Below, one piece after another: positions 23,073-32,218 of a stretch of DNA of 64,000 nt. Positions within the stretch are counted from its first letter, which is position 1, and the number at the start of each line of letters is the position of its first letter. Made by a program: the position numbers and the translations under genes. Location: assembly GCF_017368795.1 (NCBI RefSeq), contig NZ_JAFNLL010000018.1, positions 1 through 64,000 on the forward strand, read 5' to 3'. Origin of the DNA: Arthrobacter cavernae. Its GTDB lineage: Bacteria; Actinomycetota; Actinomycetes; Actinomycetales; Micrococcaceae. The notes beneath the pieces are model-generated. The model ran no database searches. It was given only the letters and a program-made list of their open reading frames with translations, and had not been told where the DNA came from.

Positions 23073-23627
23073 CTAGTTTACGGCCTCGGGCGCCGGGGTC
23101 CGCCCATCGTGCCGCAGCGTCAGGCCGGACAGCATCCACAGCACGCCGGAAATGATCGCGCCGCCGCCGGCAACACCCAGCAGCGCGTGCGCGCCGAGGC
23201 TGATGAAGAACGGCAGGGCCGCTGCCGTGCCGACGCCGATGACACCGGAAACCAGCCAGTCGCGGGCCAGGACGTGCCGGCCGCGGCGGCGCAGTCCCTG
23301 GACCAATTCCGCAATGCCGAGCACCAGGAGCCCCAGCAGTGCCGAAACCGCGACGCCGGCGTCCGACTGGGTGGCCAGGGCACCAATCCCGGCGATCGCC
23401 GCCACGGCGGACACCGCCGTCGGGAGGCTCCTGGACAGGAATACGGCGGCTGAGGTGGCCAGCAGATAGAGGCCGACGGCCCATGCCAGCACGTGCACCG
23501 AGGGCTGGCCCCAGAAAATCGTCACCGCACCGAATACGAGCGCGATGCCCGCGCGCAGCAGCACGGGCTTCCAGAGCTCGGCGGCTGCAGGCATGGATGA
23601 AGGCGCAGAAGAAGCGGGGAGAGTCAC
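23073..23627 (-). CDS. HdeD/DUF308-like membrane protein
   Basis: A 184-residue protein with about six predicted helices in hairpin pairs (GIALVFGAVTIFWG, AWAVGLYLLATSAAVFL, SALLGLLVLGIAELVQGL and so on), the pattern of HdeD/DUF308 acid-stress proteins. TAAACT lies exactly 6 nt before the GTG start, so it is probably leaderless. Role unknown beyond the fold suggestion. Confidence 0.65.
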   Translation of the reverse strand: MTLPASSAPSSMPAAAELWKPVLLRAGIALVFGAVTIFWGQPSVHVLAWAVGLYLLATSAAVFLSRSLPTAVSAVAAIAGIGALATQSDAGVAVSALLGLLVLGIAELVQGLRRRGRHVLARDWLVSGVIGVGTAAALPFFISLGAHALLGVAGGGAIISGVLWMLSGLTLRHDGRTPAPEAVN

Positions 23628-23693
23628 GGCTCCAGTTTAGCGATCAGACCTCCCACCTTTCGCAAGCTCAGGCCGGACCCCTCGGGTCCTCTC

Positions 23694-25034
23694 TTATGAA
23701 CCGAGGACCATCCATTTGTCCGTCCGGGCCCGCAGGCCCAGCGTGACTCCGCGGGCGAGCATGTACCCCAGCGCGAAGACCGTCCACAGCCACACGAGCC
23801 GCGCCGCGCCGTCGGGCCGCGCCAGGTGGACCGCCAGCAGCAGCGGCGCATAGACCGTCAGGTTCACGACGCCGGCAATCGCCAGGTAGCGGGCGTCGCC
23901 CGCGCCGATCAGGACGCCGTCGAGCACGAAGACGAAACCGGCCAGGGGCTGCCCGACGGCGAGCACCCAGAGGGCAGCGGTGAGGGCGGACTGGACGCCG
24001 GCGTCGGAGGTGAACAGCAGCCCGGCCCACGGCGCGGCAAGCGCCAACAACGCCCCCGTAACCACGCCGAAGCCCAGGCCCCAGCGGATCATGGTGCGGG
24101 TCAGCTCGCGTGCCCTCCGCGGGTTCGCGGCGCCGAGTTCCTTGCCGATGAGCGCCTGCGCGGCGATCGCCAGAGCGTCCAGCGCGAAGGCCAGGAAGGA
24201 GAAGATAGTCATGGCGAGCTGGTGTGCGGCCAGGTTCACAGCCCCCTGCGCCGTGACCACCAGGACGGCGGCAAGGATGGCCAGGCGCAGGCTGAGCGTG
24301 CGGAGCATGAGCCACGAACCCACCTTGGTCATGGCGCGTATGCCGTGCCAGTCGGGCCGCAGCGACACACCGTGGCGCCGCGCGTTCCGGCCCACCATCA
24401 CCAGATAGACGGCGGCCATGGCCCACTGGGCGATGCTGGTGCCGATGGCGGATCCGGCAACGGACAGGCCAATCCCGTAGACCAGGAACCAGTTCAGGGC
24501 GATGTTCAGGGCGAAGCCGGCCGTGGCCACCAAGAGCGGGGTGCGCGTATCCTGCAGCCCTCGCAGCACGCCGGTTCCCGCGAAGATCAGCAGCATCGCG
24601 GCCAGGCCGGGCATGGACCAGCGCAGGTAGTCAACGGCGAAGGCCTGCACGTCGCCCGTGGCGCCCATGGCGTCGACGAGCGGCTCGGCAGCGAGGAAGC
24701 CGGCGACGGCGAGCGCCGCACCGAGCAGCAGGGCCAGCCAGACGCCGTCGCGCCCTGCTGCGAGCGCCTTGGGGAGCCTGCCGTCCCCGATGGCACGCGC
24801 CACGGCGGGGGTTGTTGAATATGCCAGAAACACCATGAGTCCCACGGCTGTATGCAGCACGGTGGATGCAAGCCCCACGCCGGCCAATTGCGCCACGCCA
24901 AGGTGCCCCACGATGGCGGAATCGGCCAGGAGGAAGAGCGGCTCGGCGATGAGCGCGCCGAAGGCGGGCACGGCGAGGCGCAGGATTTCGCGGGCGGAGG
25001 AGGGCGTGGTGGAACTGGTCACTTTTTGGGGCAC
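23694..25034 (-). CDS. MATE-family multidrug/toxin efflux protein (DinF-like)
   Basis: A 446-residue protein with 12 predicted helices in two MatE repeats. Landmarks are PAFGALIAEPLFLLADSAIVGHLG in helix 1 and AHQLAMTIFSFLAFALDALAIAAQALIGKELGA in the middle, both typical of DinF-type MATE transporters driven by Na+ or H+. The GTG start lies 6 nt after TAGGCT, so the message is likely leaderless. The divergent gene at 25075 has its own TAGATT only 17 bp away. Confidence 0.88.
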   Translation of the reverse strand: MPQKVTSSTTPSSAREILRLAVPAFGALIAEPLFLLADSAIVGHLGVAQLAGVGLASTVLHTAVGLMVFLAYSTTPAVARAIGDGRLPKALAAGRDGVWLALLLGAALAVAGFLAAEPLVDAMGATGDVQAFAVDYLRWSMPGLAAMLLIFAGTGVLRGLQDTRTPLLVATAGFALNIALNWFLVYGIGLSVAGSAIGTSIAQWAMAAVYLVMVGRNARRHGVSLRPDWHGIRAMTKVGSWLMLRTLSLRLAILAAVLVVTAQGAVNLAAHQLAMTIFSFLAFALDALAIAAQALIGKELGAANPRRARELTRTMIRWGLGFGVVTGALLALAAPWAGLLFTSDAGVQSALTAALWVLAVGQPLAGFVFVLDGVLIGAGDARYLAIAGVVNLTVYAPLLLAVHLARPDGAARLVWLWTVFALGYMLARGVTLGLRARTDKWMVLGS

Positions 25035-25074
25035 TGTCCCAGCCTAGCCGGGCGCCCGCGGGTAGATTGTGGCT

Positions 25075-25656
25075 GTGTCCACTGAGCATCCCATCACCGT
25101 TTCCGTCGCGCGCACCGTCCTGCCCGGTTACACGCGCCAGGCCAGCGCCTGGGCGGCTGCCGGCCAGGAACTCGCGCGCGAATGGCCCGGCTACTTGGGT
25201 TCGGGCTGGGTGCGGACGTCGGCCAATTCCGACGAATGGAACATGCTTTACCGCTTCGCGGATGCGGAGACTCTGCAGGCGTGGGAGGAGTCCGAGGAGC
25301 GCCGCTGGTGGATCGAGAGCTCGGCAGGGCTGCTGGAAGTCACGCGGGTGGAGCGCCGCACGGGGATCGAGGGTTGGTTCTCGCAGCCGGGTGACGTGAA
25401 TCTGGTGGTCCCGGAAACCGTGGTGCCGCCGCGCTGGAAGCAGGCCGTGAGCATCTTCCTGCCGTTCTTCCCGCTGAGCCTGCTGGCCAATTTCCTGCTG
25501 CAGCCGTTCGTCTCTGACTGGCCCCTCGTGCTTCAGGTCCTGCTGAACACCTGCATCCTGACGCCGCTCATGACCTACATCTTCCTGCCCGTGACCACGC
25601 GCCTGCTCAAGCCGTGGCTGCAGGCCAAGCCGCGCCGTCGCGGGGCGTCACTTTAG
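25075..25656 (+). CDS. Antibiotic-biosynthesis-monooxygenase-like domain with membrane tail
   Basis: A 193-residue protein. Residues 1-95 form an ABM-type ferredoxin-like fold (TVSVARTVLPGYTRQASAWAAAGQELAREWPGYLGSGWVR), and two helices occupy about 120-180. Such proteins are widespread, with an unproved role. I start at the GTG at 25075, because TAGATT ends exactly 6 nt before it. An in-frame GTG two codons earlier overlaps that spacer. Confidence 0.72.
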   Translation: MSTEHPITVSVARTVLPGYTRQASAWAAAGQELAREWPGYLGSGWVRTSANSDEWNMLYRFADAETLQAWEESEERRWWIESSAGLLEVTRVERRTGIEGWFSQPGDVNLVVPETVVPPRWKQAVSIFLPFFPLSLLANFLLQPFVSDWPLVLQVLLNTCILTPLMTYIFLPVTTRLLKPWLQAKPRRRGASL

Positions 25657-25701
25657 TTGACACTTCAAGCTTGGCCTGTCAGGATTGACTTGAAGCTTCA
25701 A
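25657..25701 (+). promoter_or_regulatory. Promoter and palindromic operator for doxX
   Basis: TTGACA (25657-25662), a 17-bp spacer and CAGGAT (25680-25685) form a good promoter. Immediately downstream lies the perfect 12-bp palindrome TTGAAGCTTCAA (25690-25701). A degenerate copy CTTCAAGCTTGG sits in the spacer (25663-25674). This is the layout of a repressor that occludes initiation, probably MarR- or HxlR-like; no such regulator is adjacent. Confidence 0.55.
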
Positions 25702-25761
25702 CCAATGGGACTACCGCGAGGCTTCATGACAGCCAACCGCTATCCGAAACGGTGCAATCCC

Positions 25762-26196
25762 ATGAACCAGTCCACCCTGACCAACACAGCCCTTACCGTC
25801 CTGCGCGTCATCGTCGGCTTCATCTTCGCCGCGCACGGCTGGCAGAAATTCAACGAATTCACCATCGCAGGCACCCAGGCAGCCTTCACCCAGATGGGCG
25901 TCCCCGCCGCTTCGCTCGTCGCGCCGGTGGTGGCGACCATCGAACTGGTGGGCGGCATCGCCCTGATCGCCGGCGTGCTCGCCCGCGTATTCGCCGCTCT
26001 GCTGGCGCTCGACATGCTGGGCGCCTTGTTCCTGGTCCATGCCCCGGCTGGAATCTTCGCGGACAAGGGCGGCTACGAGTTCGTCCTGGCCCTTGCCGCC
26101 GCAGCACTGGCCGTGGCCCTGACCGGCGCCGGGCGGATCTCCGTGGATGCTGCCGTCTTCGGCCGCAAGGCTTCCAAGCTCAGCGTGCTCGCGTAG
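25762..26196 (+). CDS. DoxX-family membrane protein
   Basis: A 144-residue protein with four predicted helices: LRVIVGFIFAAHGWQKF in helix 1, with the family GWQKF motif, then VATIELVGGIALIAGVLARVFAALLALDMLGALFLVH. I start at MNQSTL, which fits the family, although the frame is open 35 codons earlier through the promoter. DoxX proteins are linked to thiol redox balance and respiratory chains. Confidence 0.82.
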   Translation: MNQSTLTNTALTVLRVIVGFIFAAHGWQKFNEFTIAGTQAAFTQMGVPAASLVAPVVATIELVGGIALIAGVLARVFAALLALDMLGALFLVHAPAGIFADKGGYEFVLALAAAALAVALTGAGRISVDAAVFGRKASKLSVLA

Positions 26197-26213
26197 ACTC
26201 CATGCCCCCGCCT

Positions 26214-26252
26214 GGCGGCCACGCACCCGAGGTGCGTGGCCGCCGTCGTTTT
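26214..26252 (+). terminator. Terminator after doxX
   Basis: GGCGGCCACGCACC, loop CGA, GGTGCGTGGCCGCC, then GTCGTTTT. A perfect 14-bp stem and T-run, 18 bp after the stop. Confidence 0.8.
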
Positions 26253-26289
26253 CCATACCAGATCCGGAATATTTAGCCTTCGACGCCGC

Positions 26290-26511
26290 TCAGCTCGTCG
26301 GGATGACGTCCAGCTGGGCGGACTTGGCCACCTTGCCGGTCTTCAGGTCCACCGCGGGGATGGTGCGCGACGCCGGTTCGGTGACGAACGCCGTCGGGCC
26401 CTGGACGAACAGCGTGGAGCGCGGGTCCTGCCAAGTCTCCGACTCTTCCCACGCCGCCACCACGGCTTCGTGCGCGGCGACGGCCTCGCGGCCAGCCGCA
26501 CCGCAATGCAC
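26290..26511 (-). pseudogene. Probable C-terminal remnant of a beta-propeller (AztD-like) protein
   Basis: A 73-codon frame with natural composition (STLFVQGPTAFVTEPASRTIPAVDLKTGKV and onward). It reads like the last two blades of a YVTN/AztD-type zinc metallochaperone propeller. It starts 9 nt after the amidohydrolase stop at a GTG with no good ribosome-binding site, and the expected N-terminal 300 residues are missing. I read it as a truncated gene left by recombination. A genuine short protein is possible. Confidence 0.4.
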
Positions 26512-26520
26512 GCCTTCGGG

Positions 26521-28167
26521 CTACACGCCGGCGAGCACCGGGGAATCAGCCGCAGAGTACGCAAGCCGGCCGCCGAGCCAGGTCTGCTCGATCCGAATGG
26601 AGCCCACCTCCTCCGCAGGCGTCTGCAGCGGATCCCGGTCCAGGACCACGAAATCGGCAAACTTGCCGGCCTCAATGGAGCCGAACTCGTGCTCGGAGAA
26701 GAGCTGCCAAGCGGCGTGGATGGTGTGCGAGCGGATCGCATCCTCGATGCCGATCCGGAACTCGGGGCCCAGCTGGACGCCGCTGCGGGTCAGCCGGGTC
26801 ATGGCCACCTGGATGTTCAGCAGCGGGGACTCGGGCGTCACCGGGGCGTCGTTGTGCAGCGAGAACTTCATCCCGCAATCGGCGGCCGCACCCACCGGCG
26901 TCCAGGAATTGGCCCGGGCACCGAAAAGATCCACCAGGACATCGCCGTAGTAGTGGATGTGGGCCGCGAAGAACGAGATGGTGATCCCGAGTGCGTGCGC
27001 CCGCCCCACCTGCCCGGGCGTGATGGTGCCACAGTGTTCCAGCCGGAATCGACGGTCGGCGCCCGGGAATTCAGCCTGAAGCTGCGCCACGACGTCGAGC
27101 ACCATCTCCACAGCAAGGTCACCGTGGACGTGGCATGCGAGCTGCCATCCGGCCGGCACATACTGGCGTCCGATCGCCAGCAGTTCATCGCGCGTGTAGT
27201 TGCTGCAGCCGCGGTGCCCCGGCTCCAGGCCTATCGCGCGGGTCGCCCGGCTGTCCTCGTACCCGAAGCTCGTTTCGATGTTGCCGATCCACGGCGAACC
27301 GTCGGTCCAGACCTTGGCTCCGACCTGCCGGAACATGGAATCGTCGTCGGTTCCGGCGGTCCGGGCGGGGCCAGCCGGCGTCGACATCTCATAGGCCCGG
27401 ATCCGCACAGGGGCCTCCACGGACTCATAGAAACTCCGGACCGGGCCGTGCGATCCCGGGTGGAAGGCGAGGTCCCCGGTTGAGGTCACACCGGCGGCAG
27501 CCATGCGCTCCAGCTGGCGCGCCAAATACGGGTTGAAGGTCTTGTCGTTGACCTCCATTGCCGGGCCCATCAGGATCATCGACGCCGGGAGTTCCTTGCC
27601 CTCGCCGGTGAGAGAACCGTCCTTATTCCGGCAGTACTCAGAACCCGCCGGGTCCGGAGTGTCCGCCGTGACACCCAGCCGCGCCAGTGCGGCGTCATTC
27701 GCCCAGGAAGAGTGGGCCGAATAGTGCATGACGGACAGCGGGACCGACGGCGACAGTTCGGTGAGCAGCTGGCCGGACATCGCCGGAAGGTCTGGCAGCA
27801 GCAGGGGGTCCCAGCCGAACGCGACCACCCAGTCCCCGGGTCCTGCGCCGGCTACGGCGGCCTGGAGCTTGCCCATGACTTCTTCAGCCGATCCGCAGAC
27901 CACTGCGCGGATGTCGATGCAGGCGGGTCCCAGGAAGTTCATCTCCGCGGTCGGGTGGCCGTGGGCCTCGACGAAACCCGGCAGCAGGGTGCGTCCGCCG
28001 AGGTCGTTGATCTCTGTGGCAGGGCCGATCAAAGCCGAAACATCGACGGCGGTGCCCACCGCCAGGATGCGGCCGCCAGCAACCGCCACGGCCTCAGCGA
28101 TCGAGAACTCTTCATCGACGGTAATGACGTTGGCATTCAGGAAGACAGTTTCGGCGAAGGTGCTCAT
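26521..28167 (-). CDS. Amidohydrolase-3 family metal-dependent hydrolase (YtcJ-like)
   Basis: A 548-residue enzyme. The N-terminal strand VFLNANVITVDEEF leads to the metal motif HGHP (about residues 70-73). The barrel has His ligands in CHVHGDLAVE and LEHCGTI, Asp in SLHNDAPVTP, and the closing FADFVVLDRDPLQTP. It hydrolyses amide or cyclic C-N bonds; the exact substrate is unknown. Its ATG overlaps the stop of the MFS gene (ATGA), so transporter and hydrolase are co-translated. A ROK regulator lies upstream. Confidence 0.85.
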   Translation of the reverse strand: MSTFAETVFLNANVITVDEEFSIAEAVAVAGGRILAVGTAVDVSALIGPATEINDLGGRTLLPGFVEAHGHPTAEMNFLGPACIDIRAVVCGSAEEVMGKLQAAVAGAGPGDWVVAFGWDPLLLPDLPAMSGQLLTELSPSVPLSVMHYSAHSSWANDAALARLGVTADTPDPAGSEYCRNKDGSLTGEGKELPASMILMGPAMEVNDKTFNPYLARQLERMAAAGVTSTGDLAFHPGSHGPVRSFYESVEAPVRIRAYEMSTPAGPARTAGTDDDSMFRQVGAKVWTDGSPWIGNIETSFGYEDSRATRAIGLEPGHRGCSNYTRDELLAIGRQYVPAGWQLACHVHGDLAVEMVLDVVAQLQAEFPGADRRFRLEHCGTITPGQVGRAHALGITISFFAAHIHYYGDVLVDLFGARANSWTPVGAAADCGMKFSLHNDAPVTPESPLLNIQVAMTRLTRSGVQLGPEFRIGIEDAIRSHTIHAAWQLFSEHEFGSIEAGKFADFVVLDRDPLQTPAEEVGSIRIEQTWLGGRLAYSAADSPVLAGV

Positions 28168-29648
28168 TGTGCGGCCCCCGTGACTGCAGTGGACGCTGTG
28201 CGGCCCGGGCGCAGGAGCCAGCAGACAAGGACGGCGGCAACCACAAAAATGCCTGCCTGGAAGGCCAGGCCCTGCCCGTACGCTTGGACATCAAGTACTG
28301 GGCCGGTCATGAAGATGCTGGAGATCGGGCCGGCGATGGCGAATCCGAGCCCGAAGCCGAACTGGCCGACGGCCGGCTTAACGGCTCCCACGGCTCCCAG
28401 TTGGTCCTGGGGTGCCGAGCCGAGAATGACGGCAGCCTGCGGGTTCTGCATCCACATGACGGCAAAGCCAACGATGAACAAGCCGACGCCGGGCAGGAGA
28501 ATGTTGCCGGGCTTGTCGAGGAACAGTTGTATGGCCAGGCCAAACGCGCACAGCAGCAGGCCGGAAGTGAACATGGCCCGGTTGGAGATGGCAAAACGCT
28601 TCTGGGCGGTTCCGGCGACGATCGCACCGACGATCATGCCGACATACATGACGGCCACGACGACGGACACGGCCCCGGGGGCTACACCCGCCGGAATAGC
28701 CAAGGCCGGGTACTGGCCCAGCAGTGAAGCATCGGCCCAGTTGAACAGGACGCCCGCGATGCACGCGGCCGAGAAGGCCGGGATGCGGAAGAGGTGCATG
28801 GGAAATCCGGGTTCCTTGGCGCGCAGCTCCCAGATGGCGAAGGCAGCGAGCAGAACAGCGGCAAGTAGCAGGCCGCCAATCACTTCGGGAGCACCCCAAC
28901 CCAGGCTGGACGCACGGCCGATCGAGTAGACCAGGGCCACGAGGCCAAGCCCTGCGAGCAAGACACCCGGGAGATCGAACTTCCGAGGCTTGGCCGCCTT
29001 GGTTTCGGGCACGAATGCCGCCGCAATGAGTCCCGCGACCAGGCAGATGAGCGCGGCACTGACGTAGTTGAAGCGCCAGCCGAAGACAGTCTGGATGGTG
29101 CCAGAGAGTGAGGTCATCAGCACGATCACGCTCGCGCCAATGCCGAAGAAGATGCCAAAGGCCTTGGGAAGTTCCGACTTGGGATAGATCGCGGGAATCA
29201 TGGCCAGGCACATGGAGAAGGAGAGCGCGGTCCCGATGCCGGTCAGGGCGCGGCCAAGGCCGAACATCCACGCGGTGCCTGCCGTCGCGGTGACGATCGA
29301 GGCAGCGGACATCAGGAAGACGCCCGCAAGCAGTGTGCGCTTGCGGCCCTTGTTGTCGCCGATGATGCCGGCGCCCAGTAGGCTCGCGGCGAGGACCACG
29401 GTTCCCAGGCTCTTGAGGAACGAAGCCAGACCCGGGTCCATCCCGAGTGCCTTGGCGGCGGCCGGCATGGCCACGGCGTGCAGGGCGGGATCGCCGCCCT
29501 GCAGGGAACCAACGACTGCGATGCTGATCATCGCGGCCAGAATCTTCTTGCGGTTGCGGAGCTGGCGGTTGCTCCAGCTCGGTTCCGTGGGCCGTGCGGG
29601 CGTTTCCGCGCTCGGTGGCAGTTCCCGGGTGTGTGACTTGATGACCAC
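28164..29648 (-). CDS. MFS transporter, 14-helix drug/metabolite type
   Basis: A 494-residue transporter with about 14 predicted helices. Motif A is GDNKGRKRTLLAGVFL, and a helix-5 pair is FGIFFGIGASVIVLMTSLSGTIQTVFGWRFNY, as in the DHA2 branch. It is first in an operon with the amidohydrolase. It may take up that enzyme's substrate or export a product. The adjacent ROK regulator is a plausible controller. Confidence 0.83.
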   Translation of the reverse strand: MVIKSHTRELPPSAETPARPTEPSWSNRQLRNRKKILAAMISIAVVGSLQGGDPALHAVAMPAAAKALGMDPGLASFLKSLGTVVLAASLLGAGIIGDNKGRKRTLLAGVFLMSAASIVTATAGTAWMFGLGRALTGIGTALSFSMCLAMIPAIYPKSELPKAFGIFFGIGASVIVLMTSLSGTIQTVFGWRFNYVSAALICLVAGLIAAAFVPETKAAKPRKFDLPGVLLAGLGLVALVYSIGRASSLGWGAPEVIGGLLLAAVLLAAFAIWELRAKEPGFPMHLFRIPAFSAACIAGVLFNWADASLLGQYPALAIPAGVAPGAVSVVVAVMYVGMIVGAIVAGTAQKRFAISNRAMFTSGLLLCAFGLAIQLFLDKPGNILLPGVGLFIVGFAVMWMQNPQAAVILGSAPQDQLGAVGAVKPAVGQFGFGLGFAIAGPISSIFMTGPVLDVQAYGQGLAFQAGIFVVAAVLVCWLLRPGRTASTAVTGAAQ

Positions 29649-29792
29649 GCCAGGCTCCTTCTAGTAAACGGGGTCGGCGGGGCCATGTCCGGATAATTGT
29701 GACGCGCATCTCACGTCGGCCCTGCATCAATGTTATTTCACGGCGTGGATTAAGTCACGAAGTTTTTCCCTCCCCTGTGTTGGCTTGGAATT

Positions 29793-31061
29793 TCAGGCCA
29801 TTCTGGCCGCTACTGCCGCCAAGGCCGGCTGCCCGATGACGCGGCTTCGACCGGCCAGCACCATGCCCCGGAGCATCTGGTGCGGGGCGCCCGGGCCGAA
29901 GTCGACGTCAAGGCGTGTGATCGACGGCAGCCCACCGATCCCATCCAGATACCCGCGCATCTCGGTTTCAAGCCCCCGCCGGAATTCGGCCAGGAAGCCA
30001 TTGACAATGAACAGCTCGGGATTCACCACGCCAGCCACGGTATCGATCGTGATGCCAAGCCAGCGCCCGGCGTCGGCGAAGGTTTCCGCTGTGCGTTTGT
30101 CGCCGCCGTCGAGCAGTTCACGCAACTCGGCCGTCATCGCCTCATGGCGGCTGGACAACCCACTCATTACGGTGGCGTAGTCCGCCCCCGTCGCCTGGCT
30201 GTAGATCGAGGCGAGGCCCAGGCGTGTCTCGGCACAACCGCGCCGCCCGCACCAGCATTGGCGGCCGCCCGGATCGATCACGATGTGGCCGAATTCGCCG
30301 GCCAATCCACCCGATCCGTGCTCCACGGTTGAACGGCTGAAGAGACCGCCGCTGACAGCGCCGCGGCCCCCGATATAGGCCACGGATTTGTCGTCCAGCG
30401 CGGGCTCCGAGCCACTGATGCAGGACAGCATGGAGTAGTTGGTTTCCCGGTCCACTCCCACCACAGCCGTGGATCCTGCCGCAGCCAGCATCTCCTCGAC
30501 GTAGCGGCCCAGCGGTCCCTCGCTCCAGCCGTTGAGCACGGAGCGGACCACAGTGCCGCGTTCGCGGTTGGCGGCACCCGGCACGCCCACCTCCAGCGCC
30601 AGGACCGGGCGGGACTGGCGGGAGGCGACGTCGAGCAGTCCGCGTACAGCCAAGTCAAGATGAGGGAGATATTCCGCAAGGCCGCTGTATTCCGGGACCG
30701 GAAACTCATGGACGGACTCCAGCTCCCCCGTCAGGTTTCCGATCGCGGCCAGGATCCGGGTGCGGTCGCACTGGATGGCGAGCAGCACCCAGGGGCGCCT
30801 GGCAAGGGAGATCGGGCGCACCGGCCTGCCCATCGCGGGCTGTTCGCCGTCGGTTTCCTCCACCAGCCCGCGGTCCCGGAGCTCCTGGACCAGATTGGTC
30901 AGAGCGGACACGCGAAGTCCGCAATGGCCCGCTATCTCCGCCCGCGTCAGTGTCCCGTGTCTGGCCAGTACAGACAGCACGGAGGACAGATTGTGCTCGC
31001 GGAGTCCGGCAACCGAGGCCCCCGACTGGCCCAGCGGCCCGGACATAGCTACCCCGTTCAT
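29793..31061 (-). CDS. ROK-family transcriptional regulator
   Basis: A 422-residue protein. A MarR-like winged helix at about residues 15-75 (LREHNLSSVLSVLARHGTLTRAEIAGHCGLRVSALTNLVQELRDRGLV) precedes a ROK sugar-kinase-like domain. The zinc motif is CWCGRRGCAE and the phosphate-loop-like parts include AYIGGRGAVSGG. Start taken at MNGVAMSG; a Met five codons later is an alternative. It lies upstream of the MFS-amidohydrolase operon on the same strand, 144 bp away, and probably regulates it. Confidence 0.85.
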   Translation of the reverse strand: MNGVAMSGPLGQSGASVAGLREHNLSSVLSVLARHGTLTRAEIAGHCGLRVSALTNLVQELRDRGLVEETDGEQPAMGRPVRPISLARRPWVLLAIQCDRTRILAAIGNLTGELESVHEFPVPEYSGLAEYLPHLDLAVRGLLDVASRQSRPVLALEVGVPGAANRERGTVVRSVLNGWSEGPLGRYVEEMLAAAGSTAVVGVDRETNYSMLSCISGSEPALDDKSVAYIGGRGAVSGGLFSRSTVEHGSGGLAGEFGHIVIDPGGRQCWCGRRGCAETRLGLASIYSQATGADYATVMSGLSSRHEAMTAELRELLDGGDKRTAETFADAGRWLGITIDTVAGVVNPELFIVNGFLAEFRRGLETEMRGYLDGIGGLPSITRLDVDFGPGAPHQMLRGMVLAGRSRVIGQPALAAVAARMA

Positions 31062-31216
31062 GTCCCTAGCCCTTCCCGCTGTGCGCGCCGCCAGTTCCAG
31101 GCGGCGGACCTCCACTTCATCATAGGACGGCCCGCCCGAAAGCGTCCGGCTGGAATCACAGACAGAAGCCAAGTCACAGAGCGGCACAACAGGACCCGCG
31201 CTCGTAGAGTGGCAGC

Positions 31217-32188
31217 ATGAGCGAGCCCGCCTCCAACTCCGTCACCCTCCGTTTTCTCGCCGCCCCCACCGACGTCGGCCACAGCGGCTCCGTGGACGCC
31301 GGCACCGTCCTGGAGTGGGTGGACAAGGCGGCCTACGCGGCCGCCGTCGGCTGGGCCAAGTCCTATTGCGTCACCGCCTACGTCGGCAACATCCACTTCG
31401 CTGATCCCGTGAACAGCGGCGACATGGTGGAGGTCACGGCAACGATCGTCTACACCGGACGCTCCTCGATGCACATCCGCACCGTGGTCAGTTCCCGAGA
31501 CCCCAAGGGCGGGCCGGAGACGATGCACAGCCAGTGCATGGTGATCTTCGTGGCCGTCGGGCCTGACGGCAAGCCGATCCCGGTCCCCCAGTTCGAGCCT
31601 TCTACGCCGGAGGAGATCGAGCAGCGGGACCATGCGCTGGCGCGGGTCACCGTCCGTGAACAGATCGTCAAAGCCATGAATGCCCAGGAATATACCGACG
31701 CTGGCACGGCCGAGCGTGTGGTGCTGCGCTTCATGGCGTCCCCCACCGACGTGAACTGGGGCGGCAAGGTGCACGGCGGCATCGTGATGAAGTGGATCGA
31801 CGAGGCAGCATACGTCTGCGCCTCGCGCTACTGCGGCATGGACACCGTTGCGGTGTTCTCCGGCGGTGTCCGCTTCTACAGGCCGCTGCTGATCGGCCAC
31901 GTGGTGGAGGTGGAGGCCAGGCTGGTCTACACCGGCAACAAGGGCATGCACATCGCAGTCCATGTACGATCGGGCGATCCCAAGACCCGCGAGATGAACC
32001 TGACCACGTACTGCCTCACGGTCATGGTGGCCCGGGATGCTGGTGGAACTTCAGTCCCGATTCCGCCGTGGGTTCCTGTGTCTGACGAGGACAAGCGCCT
32101 GCACGCCCATGCCCGGGAGCTGCTGGAGATCCGGGGCACCGCACCAGGCAACCGCCTGCCTAACCACCTGCTGCCGCAGGGGCGCTAG
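31217..32188 (+). CDS. Acyl-CoA thioesterase with two hotdog domains
   Basis: A 323-residue cytosolic thioesterase of the BACH/YciA type with tandem hotdog domains (about 8-135 and 170-300). Both repeat the pattern FLAAPTDVGHSGSVDAGTVLEWVDKAAY and FMASPTDVNWGGKVHGGIVMKWIDEAAY. The catalytic Asp of the family is in GTVLEWVD or GIVMKWID. It hydrolyses acyl-CoA. TAGAGT lies exactly 6 nt before the ATG. Confidence 0.87.
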   Translation: MSEPASNSVTLRFLAAPTDVGHSGSVDAGTVLEWVDKAAYAAAVGWAKSYCVTAYVGNIHFADPVNSGDMVEVTATIVYTGRSSMHIRTVVSSRDPKGGPETMHSQCMVIFVAVGPDGKPIPVPQFEPSTPEEIEQRDHALARVTVREQIVKAMNAQEYTDAGTAERVVLRFMASPTDVNWGGKVHGGIVMKWIDEAAYVCASRYCGMDTVAVFSGGVRFYRPLLIGHVVEVEARLVYTGNKGMHIAVHVRSGDPKTREMNLTTYCLTVMVARDAGGTSVPIPPWVPVSDEDKRLHAHARELLEIRGTAPGNRLPNHLLPQGR

Positions 32189-32218
32189 CTGGCCCGCCTG
32201 CCGGTCGCGTACGTCGGA

